From: Moniliella sp. 'wahieum'
Lineage: Eukaryota; Basidiomycota; Moniliellomycetes; Moniliellales; Moniliellaceae
Reading direction: 5' to 3'
Length of the DNA: 64,000 nt
Assembly: GCA_003971905.1 (NCBI GenBank)
Contig: RSEE01000041.1
Location: 248,001-312,000, forward strand
Of this stretch, positions 11,202 to 23,556 are shown one piece after another (the stretch's first letter is position 1; each line of letters starts with the position of its first letter). A model generated the notes under the pieces. That model had not been told where the DNA came from. It was given only the letters and a program-made list of their open reading frames with translations, and ran no database searches. Made by a program: the position numbers and the translations under genes.

Positions 11202-14200
11202 CTAGGGCGTAATCGGCGCTACCGGTTCGGCGGCAGGATCCAAGGCGTCCACATGCTCGTCTGACACATTCTGTTCCTGCATGGGCTCGTCGGCAGCCTC
11301 CGCATCAACATCAAGAAGAGGCTCTTTTGATGACGTATCTGCGCTTGTTGGACTTGGTTCATGCGCAGGCTCTTGGGGAGCACCCGTCTCTGTCCCTGTG
11401 CTCGCCTTAGGCGTGTCAGCCGTGTGAGGAGAGCTGGGGCGGGGCTTGGCCGGAACAGGAGGGGGAGGCCCATAATCCGTATGTTCATCATTGGCCTCAC
11501 CATTCGTCTCGACAGGTGGCAGAGAAGGAGAAGGCGGGTCCGCAAGAGCGGGAGAGTGGCCTGCTGCAGCGAGCTGGGCACGCAAAGAGCGTACCAATCG
11601 TTGATGGTCGCGCACCAACGACTCGACCTTGTGTTGGTGTGCCGCATGGAGCGCCAGCAGATCCTCCTGGTCCAGCGCTGCCCAAGAGCCCGAAGATGAG
11701 CTCCCATGGCCATAGCCGTTGCGCTGGTCGTCCGGGCCCGAAGGGGCAGACGCTTAGGCCCGGAAAGAAGGGATTGCAATACGTCTTGATTTGACGCGGC
11801 CTCTTTTGCTTGGACAAGTCGGCTTTGAGCTCGGTAAGTTCATGCGATGCTTGGTTCAGCCGGGTTTGCATCTCGTCTCGCGAGCGTTGGGCTCGTGCAG
11901 CCTTTTGCGAGCGGTCGCAGCTTGTTCCTCTTCCTTCGTGGCGAGCTCTTGCAGAGATTCACACCGCTCCACCCAGGCTTGCTGAACACCTGCCAACTGC
12001 TCCACCCTGCGCCGATCGGCCTTTTCAAGTTCCTCAGCAAGAATCTTGTCTTGCTCCTGTTTCAACAGGTCAAACTGCTCGGCAAACGCATTTTGGGATT
12101 CGCGGAAGGCAGCTTGCGAGTCACGAAGTTCACGCTGCGTGTCCCGTAGCATCGCTGCCCGGCGCGAGACAGCGGCACCTTGTTGGGCGGCGGCGGCGGC
12201 CGCCGCTTCAAGCTTGGGCCAACTCATGCCGCAGATGCTCCGCTTCGCTGGCCTTGCCCACTGCAACATCCAGGGATTGTTGGAGCACCCCACGATCCAT
12301 CTCGCTAGTCTCCAACGCTGTAGAGAGACGCTCCACCTCGGCTTCCAGCGAAGCCACTTTAGCTTCAGTCGCCGCTTGGTCCCATCCTTCTTGCCAGACT
12401 GTTAGTTCCAACTCAGGTGGATCATATCAGAAGGAAACAAACGTACCCTGTTCATCCTTCGGCCTCTTCTACATGGACAGAGGCGTTTTCCTCCCTCCCG
12501 TACCGTCGGGCTCAGCCGTGAACGTGGTCCCATCGGTTACGCTGCGATCCGTGGATTTGTCCTCCGCTTTATCGGATTTTTGCGCAGGTTCATCCGTGGT
12601 CTCTGCGTAGGAGTTCCCGGAGCGGGAACGGGAGCTCCCGCCTCTTGGTCACTTGGATCAACTTGTTTCTTGGCTTCAAGGGCGCGGTGCGCCTGGTCTT
12701 GTGCCTCTTCTAATTGTTGTTGCAGGTCTTCCTTTTCTTTAAGAGCGGTAGTTAGATTGGCTTCCGTTGAAGCAAGCCCTGCCAGTGCCTCATCACGGCC
12801 CTTCTCTGCCTCTTCAAGCGGGTCCGGAGAGATTGAACCTCCTTCTCTTGCTCCAATAAGTGGTTGCGGCTTCTGCACGCTCCGACTCGGCCTTGTGCAG
12901 GGCATCCTGTACCCCATCCAGTCGGCATGAGCCTGCCCAGTTTCTGACGCGCTTCCTTCAACTCCTGCGCAGCACCTTGAGCAGCTGACGAGGCAGCTGC
13001 AGCCACCTCAGCACGGACCGAGGCTTGCGTCGCAGTCAAGGCTTCCTCGAGGATTTGGCGTTGTTCAGTGGCCTCTGACAGATCCGAGGTCAGTTGTTCC
13101 ACTCGCGCTTGAGCTTCCGTCATGCTCCGTCGAGCTGCCTTGGTTTCCTCTCTGGCTTGAGCCAAACGAGTCTCCAAGTCGGAACGGACCGACTCGGCTT
13201 GTGCCTGGGCACGGGAAGCTTGTTGTTGAGCATCGCCAGCTCTTCAATAACTGTCTGCGCGTCGCGGGCTTCCTTCTGGGCTTGAGCCACCTTGGCCTCC
13301 GCCTCGCTCAGTGCGCTTGGGCTTGGGTGCGAGCATCGACCTCAGCAGCGCGAGCCAATTCGGCTTCTTGAAGCGCAGCCTTGAACCTTTCACTTCTTCC
13401 GCCGTGACTTGGACCTCATCCAACTTGAGTTGCAATCCTTGGTTCTCTCCTTGAAGTTGCTTGATTTGCTCTGAAAGCGCCGCCAGAGTCGCTTGACCAT
13501 CCGTCGTCTTGGAAGGAGGTTGAGGAGAAGAGGTGCAACACGGGAGCATCGTCCTTGGTCGGTCTGAGACCAGTCAGGTGGCTCATCCTCGGTAATTTCG
13601 TTCTCAGCAGCTTCACCCCCTTGGTCCTTTTGAGGCGTGGCATGGTCCAGATCACGCGAACCGATGGTCTCGCCAGATCCAGTTGAATCCTTGGCCTGCT
13701 TCAATTGCTCCATCGCCTCATGCCATTTGGCTCTAGTATCGGACAGATGACGCTGGGTCGCCTCCAAATCCAACTCAAGTCGCTTCTTTTGCGCATCGGC
13801 AGCGGCCGCAGCGCGATCATGGTCCGTACTCATCTGCTTCTTGAGCCGCTGGACCTCTTCGTCGTGTGTGGCTCGCAACTGTGCGACCGTCTCGGCCATC
13901 TGCTGCTTAACTTTCTTCAGGTCTTGCACGTGGTCCTCGCCGGCATTCAAGCGGACGGAATCAAGGGCAGCCTCATGCTCCTCCCTCTCCTTGTCCAGGT
14001 GTCGTTCAGTCAGCCAACTGCGCCGCATGTCGGCTCTGTGCCTCCTGTAACACCCTTGTGGTTGGCAGCAGCCGTGTCCAAAGCTGCCGTATGCTCCTTC
14101 CTCAACGTCTCCTTCGCTTCGGCTGTGGCCAAGCTTACCTTGCCCGGTGGGCATCGATCTCTTCCTTCTGCTTGGCAACAGTGTCATTTGCTTGAGTGAG

Positions 14201-16121
14201 ATCGGCTTGGAGTTGGTCATGGGCCGCCTGGAGCGCCTGGAGCTGATCCGCATACCCATCCCGCTCGGTTTGGCTTGTGGTCAATGCAGCGCGGAGCTTC
14301 TCTGCCTCAGCTTTGTGCTCGGACAACTCAGCAGCGTGCTTCGCGAGCGTCTCGCGCTGCAACGTTTCGGCATCACGCTGCCCTGCCGCTGCTTCTTGCT
14401 CTAGCTCTTCAATGCGACGACCCGACTCGCGTACAGCCGTCTCCATCTCCTTCTGCAACTTTTCGCGGCGTTCCCGCTCGGCTTCCAATTCCAGCACCAC
14501 ATCTTCCAGGTCCTCGTCGGCCTTGGACCGCTCGGCAGACAGCTGTCGCACCCGCTGCACTTCCTCGTCTTTTTCAAACCGAACCTCCTCAATTGCCTTC
14601 TCCCCCGCCTCAACTTGTTCCTTGAGCTGCGCCACATTTTGGCCCAGGGCAAACGATTCTGACCGAGCCTTGCTCAGGTCCTCTTGCAGCTGAGCAAGTT
14701 CGGTCATGCGGTCCTGGTGCTCCGTTTCCAATTTCTTCTGCGCTTCGGCCAAATCGGCCTTGGCAGCCTCTAAAGCCACCGCCACCTCCGCCACCTCGTC
14801 CTCCTTCTTCCCAACCTGAGCCTGCTGCGCCTCCATTTCAGCCCGCAGTTCCTCCACCTTGGCTTGCAACTCCTCCCGTTCGGTATGCGCAGCGTCCACT
14901 TCGGCTTGCAGTTCCTCCTGCTTGACATGGGCAGCATCCAAGTCGGCTTGCAGTTCCTTTACCTTGGCCGCCGCCGTGCTCGGTGCCGCCGCTGTGGTCC
15001 GAGCCGAAGTGAGTGTAGAACGAGCCGTGGTACTGGTCGGACTCCGCGCTGTAGTCAGCCCCGGCTTCGTCGCAGGAGAGGCGGTGCCAGACCGAGTTCC
15101 AGGTGAGGTGGGGCTGCGGGTGCCCGAGACACCGGGCCGAGGAGCGACACCGAGTCGGGACGCGGACCGAGCAACCGAGGGGGAAGCAGTGGATGAAACG
15201 GATGGGCGAGCAGCAGAGGAGCGAGCAGTGGTGGCGGTGGGAGGTGAACGGCGGATGGGCTTGAGCCGGCGGGACGCGGGGAAAGGCTGGTCCGCGCAGC
15301 TCCCGGCCGAGCGGAAGCGGCTGGGGTGCGGGTACTCATCGAACTCGAAGGACGCGAAGGACTCGGTGTCACTCCCGTTCGAGTAACGCCCGCGCGCGCC
15401 GTCGCCGTCGTCGTAGCGCCAGCTCGGGCGGCAGGTGAGGCCGTAGACCCCACGGACAGGCGCGCCCGGCCTCGTCGTTGTCACACCGGGCCGAGGGGTT
15501 GAAACGGGCGTGCGGGATGATGGGGTCGTCCAGTCCGGGAGGCAGGGGCGGTAGCAGTCCGCGCGGAAGCAGCTCTACTCGCAGGGGTCGACAGTTGTCG
15601 TTGTACCTGGTCGACGCGCCGCGGCAGTCGAGGGTCGCCGCTGTGTGCCCCGCACAGTAGGACGAGCAGTTGATGTGGATGGAGTAACACCAGGACGGCG
15701 AGCGGAAGTTGCTGTAGCACCAGGACGGGACGTTGCCGGGCGGGAAGAGGCGGCCCCAGGCGCGCGGTAGTTGCGCGAGCAGGGGCAGACGGGGTAGGAG
15801 ACGGTTCGGCACTCGCCTCATCGTCATCGTTCTCGCTCCCGGCAGCATCGGCGGCAGCGGGGGCATCAAGAGCATCCTCCGATTGTTTCCCATATCGGAT
15901 AACACGTCATCGTCGGCACCATCTGTCGGCTCTTCTTGCTCTTGCACCTGGGCCAGCTCGTCCTCGAGCGTGAGGTCGTGTTCGCCCTCGGGCAGCTCCA
16001 AGTGGGGGCCCAGTTGGGCGTCGCTGGCGGGGTCCTGCTCAACGTCGTCGGCAGGCTCGAGGTCGCTCAGCGGCTGCTCCTCCTCGAGCTCGTCCTCGGG
16101 GAGCTCGTGATGGGCGGCCAT
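11202..16121 (-). CDS. Giant coiled-coil protein of about 1,600 residues
   Basis: Starts MAAHHELPEDELEEEQPL with an acidic N-terminus, then a Ser/Thr/Arg/Pro-rich basic linker (about 15480-15000). A very long Glu/Gln/Ala/Leu heptad region follows from about 14990 to 11860. It opens with a degenerate internal repeat, seen as LQADLDAAHVKQEE and LQAEVDAAHTEREE. The C-terminal 140 residues are acidic and Pro-rich, with an SH3-type ligand (PPPPVPAKPRP), and end PAAEPVAPITP. At least seven overlapping segments in different frames carry the coil, so there are several frameshifts and perhaps introns. The overall composition resembles Mlp/TPR, myosin-tail or polarity scaffolds, but no diagnostic domain identifies it. 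I infer a cytoskeletal or organelle scaffold only from the architecture. Confidence 0.7.
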
Positions 16122-16763
16122 GGGGGGGGCCGGTGCTGCAGGGGGATGGTGGCGGGGCGGCGGCAGGCACCAGCTGGTAGGAGCGCGTGGGCGCTGCTGG
16201 CCGTCTGAACGTTCAAGTGGGATGCATATGCGCGACAGGCCGCTCCACCACGTAAAACTTTCACCGCCGCTGGCCTTAGGCCTTAGGCCTAACTAGTAAC
16301 TGCCGACCCCGTAGGAACGCAACTGGCAGAACGAAGCACACCCGCAAGGGCGGTGGGCCGAGCTCAAGCTCCACGCTTCCCGCTCAGTGTCCAGGTAGCC
16401 TCGATCTTCAACACCTGCCAAGGAAGCTTCAGGCTTGAAGCGTTAACATCCACATCTCAGCGTAACGCCCTGGGAGGACCACACCTCGAGGCGAGTATCA
16501 ACAGCTCTGCCTGTGGGGCAGGTCTACCCGACATGCCTCTCAGTACTCTCATCGACCACCATTATACAAATCCGTCGGATGACCAGCTACAAACACACAG
16601 CCGCACAAGCAATTGGGGGAAGTGACCGCCAAGGTCGAGGATTCTGTGCAAAATGCGCAGACCATTTTGTCCGAGCCAAAGGCTACGGTCGCAACCGCGT
16701 ATCCATAGGGTACATGGAGCCAACGGCGAGAAGCGTGGCGGAGACTGCAGGGGCTGACATCTC
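16122..16763. other. Intergenic between coiled-coil gene and eS26
   Basis: Upstream of the coiled-coil start and downstream of eS26. It holds the AGGCCT+T array at 16271-16291 and an AAGCTT/GCTTGAAGC motif near 16430. No gene seen. Confidence 0.6.
16271..16291. repeat. AGGCCT+T heptamer array
   Basis: Three palindromes at 7-bp spacing (GGCCTTA repeated). Confidence 0.8.
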
Positions 16764-17314
16764 TTAAGCCGAAGCACGGGCCACGGCCGGGTTGACCTTC
16801 TTGCCGTCCTTGTTGAAGCGCACGCGCACGGGGGGCGCACGGTTGCGGCGGTCAACACGCGAGCGCACACGCACCGTCTTCGAGTGGATGGCGCACGAAA
16901 CGCAGTAGTGGACCTTGTTGTACAGCTTGGGCAGCGTGTACTCGGCGTACACCGAGGCCTCGCTCATGTCGCGCACAGCGGCCGCCTCGACAACGTTACG
17001 GACAGTGAAACGCTTGATCGCCTTGTCCTTGGGAACCGCGCGCGAGCAGTTCGAGCAGCGGACAAGTTGACGTGGCCACGGCCGTGCTTGTTGCGGCCAC
17101 CGTTCCTGCGCTTGGTCGTCACTGAGCACAAGGGGGGGAGGGAAACCAGTCAGTTCGCCGTGTCGGCCAGGGGAAAGGAAGGGTGGCGGAAGCTGCAAGC
17201 GCGCGAGGTCGGCAATGGGCCATCGAGGCTCATCCGAGCGGGAGAACGGCAGAACACCAACCGCAGCGCTCGCAGCAGGACCCGGCGTGGGAGCAGCGGC
17301 AACGAAGACTCACT
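16764..17314 (-). CDS. RPS26: Ribosomal protein eS26
   Basis: Small-subunit protein at the mRNA exit channel. Clear family text: [13 protein letters not shown], then [39 protein letters not shown] and [17 protein letters not shown]. The zinc-binding Cys pairs CSNC and CVSC are present. The start codon is assembled by splicing: A at 17314 is followed by donor GTGAGT, the intron is 17122-17313 (192 bp), and exon 2 opens TG-ACG-ACC after acceptor CTCAG. A one-base frame slip occurs near 17063-17067, between GHVN and VRCSNC. In an essential gene this argues for a sequence error. It ends at TAA 16764-16766. Confidence 0.93.
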
Positions 17315-17761
17315 GTTGGGCAAAAGGATCTGCTGACTGGTGAGGGGCAAGCAGATGGCGAGCAAGAATGCGCCTAGGCGGGGACGAGGGACAGCGAACA
17401 CAACCACGCAGCGAAATAATAGGGTTGTGCAATCCGCCTGAGGCGCAATAAATCAGGGGCGCATATGACTGCGGTGGGGCGAGTGATCAGCGAGTGGGCA
17501 GGAGCGCGTGATCGATGGTCGATCGGTGATCCAGCCGTCGAACCGCCCAGTCGGCCGTCAGGGTCACGTGCAGTGGCAGATCCCAGAGCGGAGGCTGGGT
17601 CTGGAACGTCAGGCCTAACCTTAACTGGTTAGCACGCCCGGTGTCGCTGAGCAAAACGGGGCCGATGTACGTTCAACTGAACACTGAACGGTCCCGAAGA
17701 ATCCTCAAGTTTGACGCACTGATGGATTCCGTATCTGATGAGTGGGTTGGAGTGGCTCATG

Positions 17762-17786
17762 GAGCTTGAAGCTTGAAGCTTGAAGC
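17762..17786. repeat. AAGCTT+G heptamer array
   Basis: Three tandem GCTTGAA units, exact period 7. Confidence 0.8.
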
Positions 17787-18476
17787 CAGGGGATGGTGCA
17801 GCAGAGCGTAACCCACAAACGCACCACAGTATAGGGGCGTTCTGAATATAAGCGTCGCTGCGACAACCCCTGCCCCCGCTTTTTTCAATCAAGGGGTGAT
17901 AGCCGCCCACCCGCAACACCGCTGCTACTCCTACGGGATTCAGTCTGGCGAGAATGCAGTGGGCAAAATGAGGACAAGGGCTTATACTAGACGATATCCT
18001 TCTGACGGTGCAAGAAGCGGTGCATCAAGGTTGGGTTTTTGGGTTGCGACGAGCTGCGCTTTACACTGCAGCAGTTAAGAGTGGAGTCAGTGGGCTCGAG
18101 GGGTTTTGAAGTGTGTCTTAACTGTAGTTTGGTGCTCTCACCGCAGTCTTCACTTTTCTGTATACTCTACATCATAGCCTCTGATCCACAGCCCAAATAT
18201 CGTGTATATCACACCCGGATGGCCGACGACGGTGGCCGTGGCGATGCAGAGAGGAACCTGGGAATGGGAAATCGGCAATGAGTGATGCAGGAACGGGTAA
18301 GTCACCCCCCCGACCAGGGGGGAGGTAGGTATGGTATATTTGGTGTATGACCCTACTCTCAATTTGGGTTTTGTTGGCCGTCCTAATCGATAATCGCACT
18401 TGTTGTCAATGGGCAAGATAGGCCCGCCGGCGGCAACTGAATGAGAGTGTTAAACGTTATAAGAGCTGAGCTCAGA

Positions 18477-18493
18477 CTGAGCGCTCAGCGCTC
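18477..18493. repeat. AGCGCT+C heptamer array
   Basis: Two AGCGCTC units (GAGCGCTCAGCGCTC), period 7. Confidence 0.6.
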
Positions 18494-18751
18494 CTCCTGA
18501 GCTCTCTGGCTGCTGCACGCCTTTCAACGTCTTCTGCCACCACCGCCACCCATCTGCCCCCTCGTTCGCCTCGCACTGACCCCTTTCATTGGTGGGGCGC
18601 ATCTCATCGGCTCTGCTGTCTGCTCCGTTCCCCCATACTTGCTCCATCAAACTCCACACCCACAACCGCTCTCGAAGTGCGATAGACCTGTCCCTCCCTC
18701 ATTCCATCACTGCAAGGATTCTTCCATTCGCCTTCGTGTCATTTCCCAACT

Positions 18752-21739
18752 ATGCCTCACAACACCTCTTCCGAGCGTAGCCTTGCCTCCACCAGTGAAG
18801 GCACGCCCAGCTCCCTGCGCTACCCACTCGACCCCTCCATCCTTGCCACACCTGCCAGCACTGTTGATGCAGACTATGAACAACTTCCCCCTTCGGCCGG
18901 ACCCAAGAACGGCGCCTGTGTTTCCGACCCCACGGCAGCCCTTCCAAGCGCCACGTGTCCGTCAAGGGCTATTCCGCTAGGGAGCTCGACCCACTACGAT
19001 GCTTCATCTTCCAACCCTCTACCCTCCCATGCTACCCCCCTCTGCTACGAGGATTGTAGTAGCGTCAACACTTTTACCTCTTTTAGCGCTTCCAGCTTTA
19101 CATCCTCCAAAGAAGAAGGTACCGACCACCCGTCCCCAACGCAACTTCCGCCTGTCACCTTCGGGCCCACCCTTCTCCCTATTGAGCATGGCTCGGAGAA
19201 AACGAGGAAAACGAGAACGGAGGCGCGCAAGGCATCAGGTCAAAACCTAGAATTGGCCAACCAATCTTTTTGTCCCTCGAGCTATAGCAAGGGCATGCTT
19301 TCACCGTACCGCGAAAGCAGCTTCCTTTCCATGAATTCATCTCCTCGTTCAGCCTCAAATCCTGTGTCTCTAGGCTCGCCCATCTCGCCCGTCTCTCCGG
19401 TTTCGCCCGCCTCGCCCATGGGGGCCAACCTCAGTAATGGCGTTGGAAATGCTACGTCCCCTACTCGAAGGGAGCCACGGGCTCATCGTGCTCCAGCTTT
19501 GGACGATACACCCGTGTCGCCCACTACGGCGGAAGCGCTTCAAAAAGAGGTACGCGAGAGCCTGGACTGGTTGTATGATGAGTTGTCATCTAGCGAAGCG
19601 AATGGCGATTCTGGACTGCCCGATCTACCGGAAGCCAGCTCGTTTATCTCATCATCCGCACTCTTGGCTTCTCCCGCATGCTTTGGTCCGCGTCGTCATC
19701 CCAACTCTCGCACTGGTCCTCATTTTCAAACAGCGTTGTCCTTTGGTAGTATGCAGCAAGGGCGGAAACAGTTGAGGCGAGCAAATCGTCCTCCGTCCAT
19801 TCGCATCTCACACAATCCTGACGCCCCGAAGGCGAGATTGGCTGACACGGACGTGCACGTTCCCACTCGTACTCCTTCCATTAGACAATCCAAGACGTGC
19901 TTCGTCCCCCCCGTCCCCAGCATGGACTCCAAACTGCCCAACAGCCCGACCAATAAGACAATCAAACGCAGTGTACGGTTCGCCTCTCCTCGCGGGCAAA
20001 AGCGCGTTCCCCTTCCAGGAGAAGGCAAGGGTTTCTTGCACTCGGAACTGCTATCGCGATGGTTGAACGAATCGACAGCCAGCTCAGACCCTCAGGCTTT
20101 CGGCATACCCTCTCTACATGCCTTGCATCCGTCTCGCACATCAATGGAATCCAAGAGCTCTTCTCCCCTCAAGACAGGTCCTACTTCGCCTGTCACACCC
20201 CGAACGAGCAAGAAGGAGACAATGGAGCAGAAAGGGCGTATGACCACCCCGGGTGCACCACCATCATCCAGTCGACTTGGTACAACCGTCAACAGTGATA
20301 CTCCTAAGAGTTTGGTCGTCTCGTTGCCACCAATTGAGTGCAAGCCCTCATCTTTTCCCCCATCTACGGCCAGCCACACCGTGGGAAGCAGTGCCACCCC
20401 TCTCTCGACGACCCCGGTCTCTTCGCAGTCTACCACCCGAATCACTGCCCCGACGTCATTCCCTAAGAACCCTAAGACATTGCGTTCGAGTGGAGTAATG
20501 CGTCGAACAAGCGCAAAAGCGGACCTAGGTCAGGTCAAGGAAAGTAAGGTGGACACCGCCATACCCCACGGATCAAGAGCCGAGTGGCATGAGTTGCGGC
20601 ACCGTGGATCCGATTCGGAGTTGGTTCACCCCACCGTGCGCCAATCTGGCTCCAGTTCCCCCCTGAGAATGTCCCATGCGGTCCTGCATCGCCCATTGTA
20701 TCCTTTACCACTCAGGGAGGCCAGACGGATACGGCCACGACTAGCGAACCCCAGAGGGAGAAGGTGCCAAACTCACCCATAAACTATAATTCCCCTATCA
20801 CCCGGTCAAAGTTGCCTATGGGCGGACCACGAGGGCGCGTGGGGTGGATCGCATGAAGCGTTTGGGTAGGTTCCATTCTGCCGAGTCTCTGAAGGACCAA
20901 GGTGGAGTTGACTCGGGGTCGTATGATATTACACATGATGGGGGCAAGAAGCCCCTGAGAGCAACGGTGACTCCGCTCGAGCCGAACGGGTTTGGTCCCA
21001 ACCGTATTGACGGCCGTCCCAGCGGACCTGGGCAGCACATCATGGCGGCACCTAGTCCAACCGAGCACAAAAGAAACCAGAAAGGTGACCACAGCTTGCG
21101 CTCGATACGCTCTCATCGCCACAACTCCTTGAACCCCGATTCCTGCGACAATACGCCGAAAGGTTCTGCACCCAATACAGCCTCCTTCCTCCCCAGCTCT
21201 CCTCCACCATAGCCCTCCTTCGCCTGTCTATCGCCGCACCCAGCCGTTTTCCTTGGACCTTCCGGAAGCAGGAAAAAGCGCCACATCGCTCCTCTCGTCA
21301 GTGACGAATCGGTTTGATACGTTGCCCTCGCGCATTCGGTCGCGCCCGTCGGGCTTGATCAGTAGCATTCGCTCCTCGGCTCCCATTCGGCGGCCCGACG
21401 TGATCGCCGCGTCTGATGCAGTTGGGGCAGCGAACACCATAATGACGCTCACCGCTCTGCACCTCCCGGGGTGGGATGCACGCTTCAATCTGGAGTATGA
21501 GGACATGGTCCATCGCCAATAACCCAATGGTGGGTCGCACGGCCAACGCCACTTTCACCCCTCCTCCCGTCGCGGCCAGTGGACCGGATTTCAGCCGATC
21601 CCACCCCCCCGTCACTTCTACTTACTTGCGTGTCCGCACGGCTGCTGAAGAGGCACCAACCAAGCGTACCTCGCTGCGGCCAGCGTCCTTGGTCGGGCCC
21701 AATCTGCGCTCCGTTTCGGTCGGATCGCTCTTAAACTGA
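18752..21739 (+). CDS. Ser/Pro-rich protein with a PP1-docking motif
   Basis: The first 676 residues from ATG 18752 (MPHNTSSERSLASTSEG) are one open frame. Coding-like text continues in other frames to 21739 (RPASLVGPNLRSVSVGSLLN), giving a product near 990 residues. It is mostly disordered and Ser/Pro/Thr-rich. A run of Ser-Pro dipeptides (SPISPVSPVSPASP) lies near residue 215 and many CDK-type sites follow. One short helical block (ALQKEVRESLDWLYDELSSS) lies near residue 265. Around residue 405 the sequence KRSVRFASP matches the RVxF motif bound by protein phosphatase 1. No catalytic domain is visible. I infer a phosphorylation-controlled regulator or scaffold; the family is unknown. The start follows a long CT-rich leader. 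Confidence 0.65.
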
Positions 21740-22315
21740 GTGGGGCCGCATGCACTTGCACGCGCCGCCCTGTCTCTTTTTGTATCTCGCACTCTCTTGG
21801 CGCCTTGGGGCACTCATCTCCCACATATCATCCTACTCCCCCACGATCGTTATCCAGTCTATACCACAGTCTTTTGGCCCCTTGACCCCGAGGGGCACCT
21901 CTCACGTTCATTCGTCTCCAGGCTAACCCACTACGCTCATTGTATCGCGAGTTTTGTTGTCCCGGATTCTTGGCCTCTCGGAAGTGACCCAAACTCCTGG
22001 ATCGGTGCCTGTACCGCCCATTCCTCACCATGTTTCGTCCCATGTGTTCGGCTTTCGACCCTTTCCGCCCCCATGTTTTCCCCATGTATCCTGGCAGAAT
22101 TGAATAGGTTGGGTGTCTCCGAATAGCAGCTATACCTGGCGTGGGAGGTACGACAGGGTTTGGTCAAGTCAATAGGCTCAAGGATGGCCCAGACAGGACG
22201 AGACGACGTCCAAGTAGCATGAGCGCGGGGCATCGTAGAGAATCGAATCGAATCGAATCGAATCGGGCAAGCGTTGCAGAGCCCGTCGCCCAACCAAAAA
22301 ATAGCACAAAAGCGA
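21740..22315. other. Intergenic, convergent 3' flanks
   Basis: Between the Ser/Pro-rich gene and RAD23, which converge. It contains the AATCG microsatellite; no gene is supported. Confidence 0.6.
22241..22265. repeat. (AATCG)5 microsatellite
   Basis: Five perfect tandem AATCG units just downstream of RAD23. Confidence 0.95.
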
Positions 22316-23556
22316 CTACTCCTCCCCCTCATCAAAGCAGTACGACACGGCCAACTCGACGTTTTTGCCACAGACAAAGTACGCTTCAATCGCCTTTTCT
22401 TGAGGGATGCCCATCGAAGTGATGGTCTCAATGTTGCTCCGGTCCTCGGGTTCCAACGAGTCAAACGTGGGCAAATCCATCGACTCCATTCCCTCCGGCT
22501 GGAACCCTTGGAGCAACCGCAGTAGTTCGGCCGGGTTGGAATGCAGCGCCTGAGCAAGTTGGGGGTTGTGTTCGGCCAAAGCCTGCACCAGAGGTTGTAG
22601 CGCGGCGGGATTCTCCTCGGCCAAAGCCTGGAGTTGCCTCAGCATGGCCGGGTCGCCCAAATCCAAGACTTCTTGCCCATCCTCATCCACGTCACCTCCA
22701 AACGGTCCCACATCCCTGCCTTGTGCCGCCTGCGCTGCTGCCGCCTCAAAGAGGTTACCGGGTGTGCGCGCGGGGGTGGAGCTGGTTGGGGTGGAGGAGA
22801 CTACGGGTGATGGGGGTGTCAGCAGGTTCAGGGGCGTCGAACCTTCGGGGTAGCCCATCATCAGGTATTCCACGGCCCGATCGGGGTTGTTGTACGATGC
22901 ACGCAGGGCCCGTTTTACTTCGGATCGCGGGAACCCCATCTCCACGATATGGTCCTCGGCCCCACGCAAGGCCGAGCCTGCCAAAAACTCGTTTGTACCC
23001 CGGCTGCGGGCGCAGGGAGGGGTGCACTTCCAGGCGTAGCCATCTCGCTTGACGAGGCGGGTGCAGAGGCAGGATTAGGCGCGGAAGCAGAGTCTACTTC
23101 CATCCGTTCTACATCTGAGGACTTGGGTTCCGTGTCCGGTGCGGCCGATGCGTCTGGGCAGACTTAGTGTCGGCCTTAGTCTCAGGCTCCTCGGTCGGTG
23201 GTACCTTTTGTTCGGGGGCAGCAGGCGGAGGGGGGGGCTTGGCAGCTGCCTTGGCGGGTTTGGGCTTGGATACCATCGAGACGAGAAAGTCCTTCTCGTG
23301 GATGTTGCATGCCTCGACAGTTTGCTCGTTGCTGAGGATCTTGCCGGCAAAAATGATCTTTTGGTTCTCGACAGGGTGGCCCTTGGCTGTGGTAATCTTT
23401 TCCTTGACGGTTAGGATCTGGCGGGGAAGCAAGCAAGACAGGGGTCAGCAGCCAGGAGCAGATGGCAGACACGTAAGGACACCAACGCACTGTATCGGAG
23501 GGCTCGGCATTGACGGTGTAGGTGCCGCCGGTGAGGGCCTTGATGGTGAGCTGCAT
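22316..23556 (-). CDS. RAD23: UV excision repair / proteasome shuttle protein RAD23
   Basis: Carries ubiquitinated cargo to the proteasome and stabilises the XPC/Rad4 damage sensor. All four family domains are present in order. The UBL runs from [15 protein letters not shown] to [16 protein letters not shown]1 contains [16 protein letters not shown] and ends [13 protein letters not shown]. The XPC-binding domain is [20 protein letters not shown] with [11 protein letters not shown]2 is [17 protein letters not shown] to [11 protein letters not shown]. Exon 1 is 23556-23491, intron 23490-23418 (73 bp, donor GTGCGT, acceptor CAG), giving the expected SDT-ILTVKEK junction. Linkers are Pro/Ala-rich. 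Two one-base frame slips occur at short runs (GGG 23156-23158 and AAAAA 22983-22987 on the plus strand). Stop at 22316-22318. Confidence 0.95.

Larger units (their letters stand above)
17315..18751. other. Intergenic
   Basis: Promoter sides of eS26 and the Ser/Pro-rich gene. It contains the AAGCTT array (17762-17786) and the AGCGCT array (18477-18493). The CT-rich stretch 18500-18745 is probably the leader of the downstream gene. No other gene supported. Confidence 0.6.
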
